IMG/VR virus record: IMGVR_UViG_3300020174_000066
Coordinates: 1 to 24,972 of that record
Reading direction: 5' to 3' (one strand)
Length of the DNA: 24,972 bases
Source: a virus
Positions 1-6,106 of the stretch are shown here, one piece after another. The notes under the pieces are model-generated. The model had not been told where the DNA came from, did not search any database, and saw only the letters and a program-made list of their open reading frames with translations. Position 1 is the stretch's first letter. Each line of letters begins with the position of its first letter. The position numbers were made by a program, and so were the translations under genes.

Positions 1-772
1 GTTCGTCCTCACGTTCGTTGAGTTCACGCTTTTCTGCCTGTACTTCGCGTAACTGTGCGATTACCGATGACAGATCGGTCAGATCGGCAACATGTTCGCT
101 GACAGGTGCCGACGCGAAATCGTTGTAGTTCGCCTGCCAATTGTCGGGCAGCAACCCGGCAGCGATGTTCCGGCAGAAATCCGCGACCGCGGAAACATGC
201 CACGAACGCTCGCTGTAGTCGACATACTGGCGGTAGATTTTCAAATCGAGGGTGCTGTCAAACACCCCCCAGATCACCTCGTCGGTGTCGCAACAGATCG
301 ACTGCTGCACGCCTTGCCAATGCCAGTAGGCCGGCAGAGGGCCGTATCCGTCGCCGTAGTCGCCGTCAGGGTCGAACACACCCGAATAGGTTTTGATTTC
401 TACGATGGCGTCGGGCAGGAACTGGTTGTCGCCGATGTACCCGTCGAGGGTGGCGACCATTGACGCGCCTCGTTCTTGGAAGACGTACATGCGGTCGGGT
501 TCGTTGACTCGTTCGCCGATTTCGTCGCCAACCCAGTTCAACAAGGTGGCTTCTAGGCGGTTGCCGCGTTCCATCGCACGGTTTGTTTCGGTGACGGTTG
601 GTTCGTCAGCGAGTTTGTCGATGCCGAGGCCGTACTTCGTTTTGAAACGGTGTTGGCCGTGGACTGCTGCCGCGTCTGATGCGGATACGACCGGCCAGCC
701 GGTGTCGTCCCGGTGACGAAGTTTCAGCCATTCCATGCTGCCGTGCAGCGGTTTGATGATGGTTGCACCCAT
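1..772 (-). CDS. YqaJ/lambda-exonuclease-like recombination nuclease (partial, C-terminus outside window)
   Basis: The frame is open from an ATG at 772 to the window edge, giving 257 residues. It reads as a PD-(D/E)XK nuclease of the YqaJ viral recombinase type. Visible landmarks are an N-terminal W-x3-R (residues 15-19), a serine/aspartate helix start SASDAAAV (30-37), G70 and E74 in the ERGNRLEA segment, D110 in ATLDGYI, E125 and K127 in VEIKT, and a downstream Q-rich helix in GVQQSICC. D110, E125 and K127 fit the metal-binding catalytic triad. The family chews one strand from double-stranded ends for annealing-type recombination, usually with a phage annealing protein, which is not in this window. 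The start is fixed by a perfect AGGAGG five bases upstream. A 62-bp gap separates it from the upstream gene and holds a promoter-like sequence, so it probably begins its own transcript. The last residues are Glu/Arg/Lys-rich. Confidence 0.85.
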   Translation of the reverse strand, partial: MGATIIKPLHGSMEWLKLRHRDDTGWPVVSASDAAAVHGQHRFKTKYGLGIDKLADEPTVTETNRAMERGNRLEATLLNWVGDEIGERVNEPDRMYVFQERGASMVATLDGYIGDNQFLPDAIVEIKTYSGVFDPDGDYGDGYGPLPAYWHWQGVQQSICCDTDEVIWGVFDSTLDLKIYRQYVDYSERSWHVSAVADFCRNIAAGLLPDNWQANYNDFASAPVSEHVADLTDLSSVIAQLREVQAEKRELNEREDE

Positions 773-802
773 AGGTTCCTCCTGTGTAGCGGGTTGGCTA
801 CA

Positions 803-832
803 GTATTACAGGAGGGTGTGACACGCTGTCAA
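803..832 (-). promoter_or_regulatory. Promoter-like sequence before the YqaJ-type nuclease
   Basis: Reading the minus strand there is a perfect -35 hexamer TTGACA (832-827), an 18-bp spacer and a weak -10 candidate TAATAC (808-803), about 30 nt before the ATG at 772. A perfect inverted repeat TGACA-CGC-TGTCA (819-831) covers the -35 box and could be an operator. The -10 matches consensus poorly, so this is a prediction. Confidence 0.45.
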
Positions 833-834
833 GT

Positions 835-1149
835 CTAAAAGTTCTCGTCAAACCAGTTGACCGGCAGGTGAGCTGCGAGCGAGTACACCGAGCAGACGTT
901 CTCTAACGGGATGTGGGTGATCTCGCCGACGGTGTCAGGATCGTTCGGGATGCCGATAACGGACGACACGATCGTCAGGTGACCTTCTAAGCATTGGGGC
1001 CACACCCAGCCGACCGTCAACACATGGGTTTCCTTAGGTTCGTAGGTAGCGGTATCTACCCAGCCACCTTCGCCACCCGATGCAGCGTCACGCCATTGAC
1101 ACACCACAATCGGCCATGTCTCATCGTCCTCGTCGTACACCTCGCCCAT
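835..1149 (-). CDS. Conserved hypothetical phage protein, 104 aa
   Basis: The product is 104 residues starting at the ATG at 1149. That start overlaps the stop of the preceding zinc-ribbon gene as TGATG, which is why I prefer it to the ATG 45 bases further upstream that would overlap that whole gene. The central part has an aromatic-rich beta pattern (W-x-D near residue 20, then GGW, then TVGWVWP), followed by a segment ending in IPLENVCSVYSL. I have the impression of a small family common in tailed phages (W-D...GGW...TVGW...IP), but I know no function. It is the last gene before the nuclease promoter. No signal peptide or membrane segment is visible. Confidence 0.7.
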   Translation of the reverse strand: MGEVYDEDDETWPIVVCQWRDAASGGEGGWVDTATYEPKETHVLTVGWVWPQCLEGHLTIVSSVIGIPNDPDTVGEITHIPLENVCSVYSLAAHLPVNWFDENF

Positions 1150-1253
1150 CAGAACGGCTCGTACGGAATAAGTTTGCCGCCACACGCAGAGCATTTACGG
1201 CCACCAACAACGATGGCACCGCACCGCACGCACTCGTACACAGGTTCGCTCAT
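1149..1253 (-). CDS. 34-residue zinc-ribbon microprotein
   Basis: This short frame encodes 34 residues with two CxxC knuckles, CVRC (residues 8-11) and CSAC (21-24). They are separated by nine residues, the spacing of a single rubredoxin or zinc-ribbon finger. The ATG at 1253 overlaps the stop of the upstream basic-protein gene by 4 nt (ATGA). Its own TGA overlaps the next ATG by one base (TGATG). Both junctions imply translational coupling and support a real gene despite its size. It probably folds around one zinc ion and may contact nucleic acid or a polymerase, but no specific role can be assigned. Confidence 0.7.
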   Translation of the reverse strand: MSEPVYECVRCGAIVVGGRKCSACGGKLIPYEPF

Positions 1254-1513
1254 TTCTTCCCCCTATTGCGGGCACGGTTTTTCGATGCGGACTCCATTGT
1301 CGTGCCGCCACCTTTCTTGTGCGACACATCCTTGCCGCCCTTGCCCATCACCCCGCGCTTGCGACGTTCCTTCGACAGTTCAGCACGGTACGCTCGACGG
1401 CTGTCGTTGTCATGGTATGCGGTGTCGTACGCAGCCTTCTTCTTGCGCGCTTTCGCGTTCTTGCGGTAGTACTGCGCGGAGCGTTTAGGGCTGCTGCTCT
1501 TTGGTGGGGCCAT
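1250..1513 (-). CDS. Basic Lys/Arg-rich conserved phage protein, 87 aa
   Basis: The product is 87 residues from the ATG at 1513 and extremely rich in Lys and Arg. The first half has a Tyr/Lys/Arg helix pattern (YYRKNAKARKKKAAYDTAYH), then KERRKRGVMGKGG, DVSHKKGGGT and NRARNRGKK at the end. The V-S-H...G...ES...NRARN ending recurs in small proteins of many marine phages as far as I recall; no function is known to me. The composition suggests nucleic-acid binding. The start lies 29 nt inside the end of the metallophosphoesterase gene, while its stop overlaps the zinc-ribbon start. A longer in-frame version beginning at 1597 is less likely because it would run 113 nt into the upstream gene. Confidence 0.7.
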   Translation of the reverse strand: MAPPKSSSPKRSAQYYRKNAKARKKKAAYDTAYHDNDSRRAYRAELSKERRKRGVMGKGGKDVSHKKGGGTTMESASKNRARNRGKK

Positions 1514-2663
1514 AGTTATATAGTTTGCCACGCCAGAAGGTCTGTCCGTGGTGAATCGGGATCTGTTCGTACCAGAACTGGCCGTCGCCTTCCTCATACG
1601 ACACGACTGAGAAACCTTGCTGCCAGTCCTCCACCACCGTCAACGGGCGACCGTCGAGGTCAATCCCGCCGCGCGTCGAAGGGACAGCTCCGTCCGTTCG
1701 GGCAAGGGTTCCAGGCGACGCCGCAAGGATCGTCTTGGGGCCATCCCAATCCTCTCTGGTTTTCTCAGCCCACTCACGGCGGTGGATGTGACCGAAGATG
1801 ACAGATACTTTGCTTTCGCTGTTGAGATACTGATGCGCTGTCGAACCGTTCGATTTGACACGGTTGCCGTGGATGACTTTGAGTTTGTTGTTGATCCAAA
1901 AGCTGGATGCAGGGTAGCCAGCCAGATACTGGATGCCATGATCGTCAAAACGGCAGAGATAAGGCACACTAAGAACAGGCCAAGAATCTGGAGTGTTGCC
2001 TCGACGGATACCGAACGCAGCTTTCGCGTTGTCGATGACATAGTTGACGAGCCTTTCTTCGTGGTTACCGGCGAGCCAAAAAATTTCTGCGTTGGGAGCG
2101 CACGCCCGTAGTTCAGCAGCAAAGACAGCAGCCCGATCGATGGACGCTTGGGTGGTGTGAGAAAAAGCCGGCGAGAGCCGGTATTTTCCGAGTTCCGGCA
2201 GGTCGAGATTATCGCCGACGAGGGTGACGAGGTCGGGGTTTATGTCCCGCATCACCGACAGACACAGCGAGATTGCTGCCTCGTCGTGGGTTGGGACAAG
2301 TTCTCCGTCAGCAGCCCTGTAATAGCCGATCTGTACGTCAGGGACAATCACGGCGGTCTTGTAGCCTTCGGGGCGTGCAACGCCTTTTAGGGGCCTTACA
2401 GAGCATTTGACGGGGGCTGACTGCGACACCGGGTTCCACTCGGGGCCGTCCTCCCACGACGGAGAGAACGACAACCCAGCCATGTCAACCGTGTGCGCCT
2501 CACCCTCGTCATCTTTGTAGAAACCCTGCCACACGTTGACACGTTGGATCTTGCCGACTTCCTCGACATCGATCCCGTTACGTTCCAACAGGTGGGCGAT
2601 CTTCCCCAACACCTCTTTCTTCGGAGGGGGAGGGCCGGCTTTCATGTCGTCAGATAACGCCAC
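1485..2663 (-). CDS. Calcineurin-like metallophosphoesterase
   Basis: The product is 392 residues with an almost complete set of metallophosphoesterase motifs in order: D109-V-Q111, GDN with D151 (150-152), GNHE (199-202), H265 in VIHGN, and GHIH (291-294). These residues bind two metals and support phosphomonoester or phosphodiester hydrolysis. The first motif is DxQ rather than the usual DxH. The first 90 or so residues form a separate domain with a helical segment (LLERNGIDVEEVG) and an aromatic beta stretch, perhaps for nucleic-acid or protein binding. The GTG at 2663 is preceded by a GGGGGG stretch seven bases upstream and overlaps the preceding gene by 14 nt; an alternative ATG lies at 2645. 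Related phage proteins sit near DNA metabolism genes, as here, but the substrate is unknown. Confidence 0.85.
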   Translation of the reverse strand: MALSDDMKAGPPPPKKEVLGKIAHLLERNGIDVEEVGKIQRVNVWQGFYKDDEGEAHTVDMAGLSFSPSWEDGPEWNPVSQSAPVKCSVRPLKGVARPEGYKTAVIVPDVQIGYYRAADGELVPTHDEAAISLCLSVMRDINPDLVTLVGDNLDLPELGKYRLSPAFSHTTQASIDRAAVFAAELRACAPNAEIFWLAGNHEERLVNYVIDNAKAAFGIRRGNTPDSWPVLSVPYLCRFDDHGIQYLAGYPASSFWINNKLKVIHGNRVKSNGSTAHQYLNSESKVSVIFGHIHRREWAEKTREDWDGPKTILAASPGTLARTDGAVPSTRGGIDLDGRPLTVVEDWQQGFSVVSYEEGDGQFWYEQIPIHHGQTFWRGKLYNYGPTKEQQP

Positions 2664-2928
2664 AAGTACACCCCCCAGTAGTGTGCCGTTGCACCGTGGA
2701 CTTGGAGATGTTGTGCCCGTTGGCCTGCAACACTTCGGCGAACCATCGAGCAGTCAAACCTGACTTGCCGTTCTTACGTTCATTGCCAGGAGTTGACGCC
2801 AACTGTTTCAAAGTTTCGTTGAAAACCCTGAGGTCTTCGCCGTCTAGCTGCTCACGCAGATAATAGATCCCGCACCGAACCATTGGTTCCGGTTCCGGTA
2901 CCGCCTGTAGTGCTTCCGCGAGTCCCAT
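2650..2928 (-). CDS. Small helix-turn-helix-like protein, 92 aa
   Basis: The product is 92 residues from the ATG at 2928, which has GGAGG three bases upstream. The C-terminal third reads as a helix-turn-helix: residues 59-70 form a helix (TARWFAEVLQAN), a turn at G71-H72, then ISKSTVQRH as recognition helix (74-82). It ends in a CxC tail (C87, C89). I recall the pattern of an HTH followed by RH...C.C from small actinophage DNA-binding proteins, and a role as regulator or terminase-like DNA binder is possible but not shown. The start lies inside the upstream small gene by 77 nt, an unusually long overlap here. A 113-aa version from 2991 is less likely because it lacks a good ribosome site. Confidence 0.65.
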   Translation of the reverse strand: MGLAEALQAVPEPEPMVRCGIYYLREQLDGEDLRVFNETLKQLASTPGNERKNGKSGLTARWFAEVLQANGHNISKSTVQRHTTGGCTCGVI

Positions 2929-3037
2929 GTCCCTCCAATATCTTGATGATGTGACAGAGACGCTGCGCTTCGTCTGCGCCTCTGGGCACAACTCTAGTCA
3001 AGAAATGGGCTGCGTCAAGGTATACATCTTGGGGCAT
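2852..3037 (-). CDS. Small hypothetical protein, 61 aa
   Basis: The product is 61 residues from the ATG at 3037, preceded by a GAGGAAGG-type ribosome site. The first 35 residues look like genuine coding sequence: an amphipathic helix (LDAAHFLTRVVPRG) and a second helix rich in Leu, Ile and Arg. From residue 36 on it turns into a Gly/Thr repeat-like tail, and this tail overlaps the start of the HTH gene in another frame. No function is recognised. It could be a real gene whose 3' end is forced by the overlap, or the true product could be shorter after a sequencing or annotation problem. Confidence 0.5.
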   Translation of the reverse strand: MPQDVYLDAAHFLTRVVPRGADEAQRLCHIIKILEGHGTRGSTTGGTGTGTNGSVRDLLSA

Positions 3038-3062
3038 GGGTCGCCTTCCTCTTTGGGAGGAA

Positions 3063-3260
3063 TCAGCGACCGTGCTTCAAGTGGTAATCGATGTGGTCAT
3101 TGAGTCGTTCCCGAGTGTCCTCAGAAACCTCAATAACGCGATCCAACTTCGCAGAGTTCGCGGCGTGATCCCTCGCGTTTTCCTTCTTCAACTGAACAAG
3201 GGTGACAAGGATACCACCGGGTGCCAGCACGGCGAGAAGAATCGTCAGCCAAACTGGCAT
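3063..3260 (-). CDS. Small single-span membrane protein with coiled coil (second holin or spanin-like candidate)
   Basis: The product is 65 residues. Residues 2-22 form one hydrophobic membrane segment (start MPVWLTILLAVLAPGG). It is followed by a highly charged helix with heptad-like spacing (LKKEN...AKLDRVIEV..DTRERLNDH) and a His-rich end (HIDYHLKHGR). This topology is common among small lysis-cassette membrane proteins of actinophages. It lies directly downstream of a holin-like gene and the endolysin, so a lysis role (accessory holin, antiholin or membrane anchor) is a reasonable inference from position. There is no lipobox. Confidence 0.65.
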   Translation of the reverse strand: MPVWLTILLAVLAPGGILVTLVQLKKENARDHAANSAKLDRVIEVSEDTRERLNDHIDYHLKHGR

Positions 3261-3267
3261 CGGAGAT

Positions 3268-3486
3268 TCACTTTTCTCCGAAAGCCTGTTCGATTTCTTC
3301 GATCGTCAGGTCGCCGTCACGGTATGACTGGGCGAGAGCCTGGACGACTCCGAGGACAGCGACCGCGCCGGACATGACAGCAGCCTTCCACAGTTCCACG
3401 TCGAGGGCGATGCCAACAGCACCGTTCGGGATGCAAGCTGCAACAAAGGTGGCGGCGAGACGGGCAACAATTTTGGTGGGGTTCAT
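3268..3486 (-). CDS. Holin-like membrane protein
   Basis: The product is 72 residues. Residues 5-28 form one moderately hydrophobic stretch (Ala/Val-rich with a Gly). Residues 32-54 form a second (ELWKAAVMSGAVAVLGVVQAL), and an acidic tail follows (LTIEEIEQAFGEK). Two short membrane spans, small size and position directly after the endolysin match phage holins, which form membrane lesions that let the endolysin reach peptidoglycan. The start at 3486 has TAGGAG six bases upstream. A spacing of only 8 bases after the endolysin stop implies co-transcription. I infer holin from context and topology, not from a diagnostic motif. Confidence 0.7.
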   Translation of the reverse strand: MNPTKIVARLAATFVAACIPNGAVGIALDVELWKAAVMSGAVAVLGVVQALAQSYRDGDLTIEEIEQAFGEK

Positions 3487-3494
3487 GGCAGCTC

Positions 3495-4355
3495 CTACGC
3501 GGTCGCTTGGATGTCGATGATGATGTCGGCTTTACCTGACGAGTACACCTTGATGTGGCCGTTCTCGACAGGGACAAGCGACGTGTTGGCAATCGGGGCA
3601 TCAACATAGTTGACGTTGCTGACGTTCGGCATGTCGCCGGCGTCCCACACGGTGACGAACCCTGGCTCGTAGGGGACGACGGTGATGTTGACGAACGCGG
3701 CAGACACATCAGCGACCCGTACGTCACGGGTTTCTCCGGCTTTGAATGGCCCGCCTTTGGAACGGGAGTCGAACAGTCGGGCAGGCTTGACGAGACGCAT
3801 GTCGAGATCCTTCGTGATGTGTGTGATCGGGTCGGGGGTGAAGTTGTTGGGGGGTTCCGGCGGGTTCCATACTTCTAGGACTTGGCCGGAGTAACGGGAA
3901 CGTGATTTGGGGAGTTCGACTGGTTGGAAGTGCCACGGCTCGGAGTTGACGTTGGCGAAATGCAGCAAGTCGAATCGGTGTGCGTTGGCGTTCGCCCAGT
4001 TGAGGTCGCCGACGAGGTCAGCGGCGTAACACCAGCCTTCGCTGTCGGTCGGTTCATGGTAGGAGCGGCCAGGAGGCGCAGCGGATGCGACACCGCGTTT
4101 CTTTGTCCACCGTTTGCCGTCCCAGCGGGTGCGTCCGTTCGGGTCTTGAACGTACCGTGACAGGAACATTGCTTTCTGGCGTTCGGTGGAGCGGTAGCCA
4201 CCTCCGATACCAACATCGACACCTTCTTCGCGTGCTGTGACGAACAGGGCGTGGAGTCTACGCCGGAACTCTGGGTGCAGTTTGTTCCATTTGGTGCGTT
4301 GTTCCATTTCTGCAAGGGTGAGACGCACCTTGCCATACCCGTATGCGAACTCCAC
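3495..4355 (-). CDS. Endolysin: M15 (VanY-type) peptidase with actinobacterial C-terminal domain
   Basis: The product is 286 residues. Residues about 5-145 are a D,D/L,D-carboxypeptidase-like domain. GGYRS (52-56) with Q60 and M63 is the substrate-side motif. SYH (98-100) supplies one zinc-binding His, D113 in YAADL is the likely second ligand, and EPWHF (139-143) contributes the general base Glu139 and the third ligand His142. It should cut peptidoglycan peptide stems at lysis. Residues about 186-284 form a separate beta-rich domain with LFDSR, VNITVV, GFVTVWDAG and SNVNY motifs, the pattern of a domain repeated in secreted actinobacterial proteins, probably for cell-surface binding. The GTG start lies two bases after the previous stop with GGAAGG upstream. 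The His-to-Asp spacing is longer than the usual HxxGxAxD. No signal peptide, so export needs the holin. Confidence 0.85.
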   Translation of the reverse strand: MEFAYGYGKVRLTLAEMEQRTKWNKLHPEFRRRLHALFVTAREEGVDVGIGGGYRSTERQKAMFLSRYVQDPNGRTRWDGKRWTKKRGVASAAPPGRSYHEPTDSEGWCYAADLVGDLNWANANAHRFDLLHFANVNSEPWHFQPVELPKSRSRYSGQVLEVWNPPEPPNNFTPDPITHITKDLDMRLVKPARLFDSRSKGGPFKAGETRDVRVADVSAAFVNITVVPYEPGFVTVWDAGDMPNVSNVNYVDAPIANTSLVPVENGHIKVYSSGKADIIIDIQATA

Positions 4356-4357
4356 GG

Positions 4358-6103
4358 TCAGCCTTCCAGTTCGGCGATGCGTGCTTGCAGGCTGTCAACC
4401 TTCGCGGACAGTTCTTGGATCGCAGCGACAGCAGACGACAGGATCGCTACTGGGTCGATGCCGGGTACACCGTCGTGGTCGGTGACAGCGAGAGGGATCG
4501 CCGCGTCAACTTCTTCAGCTATGAAACCGATGCGCTGCCGGTCAGGGTCGTCGTTGTAACGGAACGTGACCGACCGCAGCATGTTGACGAGGTCTAACGC
4601 GCCGTCGTCCAAAGTAACGATGTCATGCTTCACAGTTTCGGAACTAATCGAAGACAATGATCCGCTGTAGTACACGTCATGGACGTAAATGTCGGCGTAC
4701 GCCAAACCTGCACCGCTGCCGGTAGGCCCGGTCACGTTCAACGCTGCCCACGAACCGCCGGTAGACCCGGCACGCAACTGGACGGTGCTTGTCGCGGAGT
4801 TGCTTGTACGAAGAGCGATACCTGCACCACCGCCAGGGTTCACGACGAGCTGACATGTGGAATAGTCGGCACCGATAGCGTTCTCGGTGAGAGTCAATTT
4901 GCCTGACTTCGACTGGTCTGTGCTGCCGGTCACCAAAATGCTGCTGGTGTCAACCTTTGCCGAAGTGATTGTCGAATCAGCGATATGCGCGTTGTCAATC
5001 GATCCGTCAACGTAATGCTCAGAGTTGATCGAGTTGTCATCAATCTTGTCGCCATTGACAATGTCGGCTGCGAGATGCTCCCGGTCGATTGAGCCGTCAA
5101 CGTAATGACCGGAGTCAATCGAATTGCTAGCGATGTGGCCGCCGTCGATTGTGCCGAACGCTAAGTTGCCTGTCCCGTCCCTTCGCAGGACGTGGTTCGC
5201 ACCCGCAACAATTTCTGATAGATCACCAGCCGTCCCACCGACACGCGCCAACACGGTATGTCCAGCAGCGTTTTCAAGTTTCGCATAAGTAACCGCATTG
5301 TCAGCGATTTTGCTTGTGCCGACCGCGCCAGTACCAATCTCGTCGCTACCGACCGCGCCAGCAGCGATCTGTGCGGCTCCGACAGCGTTGTCGGCGATCT
5401 TGGCGTCTGTCACAGCGTCGGTAGCCAACTCGGTGGTATCAACCGCGCCGGCAGCGATCTTCGCGTTCGTGACAGCGTCATCAGCGATCTTCGCGGTCGT
5501 GACCGCGTCAGCAGCTAGTTCCGCTGTGTCAACAGAACCATCAACGATGTGTGTTGCCGCGACCGAGTTTGATGCAAGCTCAGAACCCGTCACCGAGTCG
5601 GCAGCGATCTTGTCGGCGGTGACCGCGTTCGTAGCGATCTGAGCGGTGTCAACCTGCGCCCACGCCAAACCGCCAGACGCAGCAGAATCGGCAGTTAGGA
5701 CGTATCCGTCGGTGCCGACAGCGAGACGTTCAAACGTGGACGCGCCGTGCGTGACAATGTCGCCCTTCGTTGTCCACGTCGAGGACAGTTCGTTCGCCTC
5801 ATCAGCGTCGGTAGCTGTGAACACCGGATACACCGTTGAACCGTCAGCATGAGTCACATCTGTCGTGCCGTCCGCGCCACGCGAACCTGACACCGATAAC
5901 GTCAAATCACCCGAGTTCGCACGGGTAACCAGAATCTTTTCCTCGTTTGCCGTACCAGGCTCAACAACAATGAAGAACGGGTTCGCACCGTACGGCCAGC
6001 CGGTAGCAGCAGCGACTGAGAACGAGGTAGCACCGGCAGCGAACGCGCCGTTCAACGTCGTTGACGCGCCTGCGCCTTCATATGCTCTGCGGGTCTTAGC
6101 CAT
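4358..6103 (-). CDS. Tail fibre with decapeptide repeats and peptidase S74 chaperone
   Basis: The product is 581 residues. Residues about 12-95 form a beta domain also seen in the upstream adaptor-like protein (ATS near the start; RG..GTT..TH..G near the end). Residues 151-280 and 319-388 are in-register 10-residue repeats of the type VTxAKIADxA. A short beta region follows (390-480). The end is an intramolecular chaperone of the peptidase S74 family: Ser487 and Lys492 in SSETVKHDI form the expected Ser/Lys dyad, then RIGFIAEEVDAAIP (524-537) and a C-terminal coiled coil (555-580). In this family the C-terminus trimerises the fibre and then cuts itself off before the serine, which would release about 95 residues. 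The ATG lies three bases after the previous stop. The likely role is receptor binding or a side fibre. Confidence 0.88.
   Translation of the reverse strand: MAKTRRAYEGAGASTTLNGAFAAGATSFSVAAATGWPYGANPFFIVVEPGTANEEKILVTRANSGDLTLSVSGSRGADGTTDVTHADGSTVYPVFTATDADEANELSSTWTTKGDIVTHGASTFERLAVGTDGYVLTADSAASGGLAWAQVDTAQIATNAVTADKIAADSVTGSELASNSVAATHIVDGSVDTAELAADAVTTAKIADDAVTNAKIAAGAVDTTELATDAVTDAKIADNAVGAAQIAAGAVGSDEIGTGAVGTSKIADNAVTYAKLENAAGHTVLARVGGTAGDLSEIVAGANHVLRRDGTGNLAFGTIDGGHIASNSIDSGHYVDGSIDREHLAADIVNGDKIDDNSINSEHYVDGSIDNAHIADSTITSAKVDTSSILVTGSTDQSKSGKLTLTENAIGADYSTCQLVVNPGGGAGIALRTSNSATSTVQLRAGSTGGSWAALNVTGPTGSGAGLAYADIYVHDVYYSGSLSSISSETVKHDIVTLDDGALDLVNMLRSVTFRYNDDPDRQRIGFIAEEVDAAIPLAVTDHDGVPGIDPVAILSSAVAAIQELSAKVDSLQARIAELEG
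4940..5149 (-). repeat. Decapeptide repeat block 2 in the tail fibre gene (7 units of 30 bp)
   Basis: Residues 319-388 consist of seven 10-residue units with Ile or Val first and a hydrophobic residue at position 6. They run more to the pattern IDxxHYVDGS and differ from block 1 in having His at position 5 in most units. There are no insertions. Confidence 0.85.
5264..5653 (-). repeat. Decapeptide repeat block 1 in the tail fibre gene (13 units of 30 bp)
   Basis: Residues 151-280 are thirteen consecutive 10-residue units. Each has V (or V-like) at position 1, I or L at position 6, mostly A at 7 and A or S at 10, for example VTTAKIADDA then VTNAKIAAGA. Units never gain or lose a residue. Confidence 0.9.
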
Positions 6104-6106
6104 CGT

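Noticed and set aside
1513-1535. TATATA-like string just before the 87-aa basic gene as a leaderless promoter
   Set aside because: The bases encode the YNYG of the metallophosphoesterase, and spacing to ATG is too short for a -10 box.
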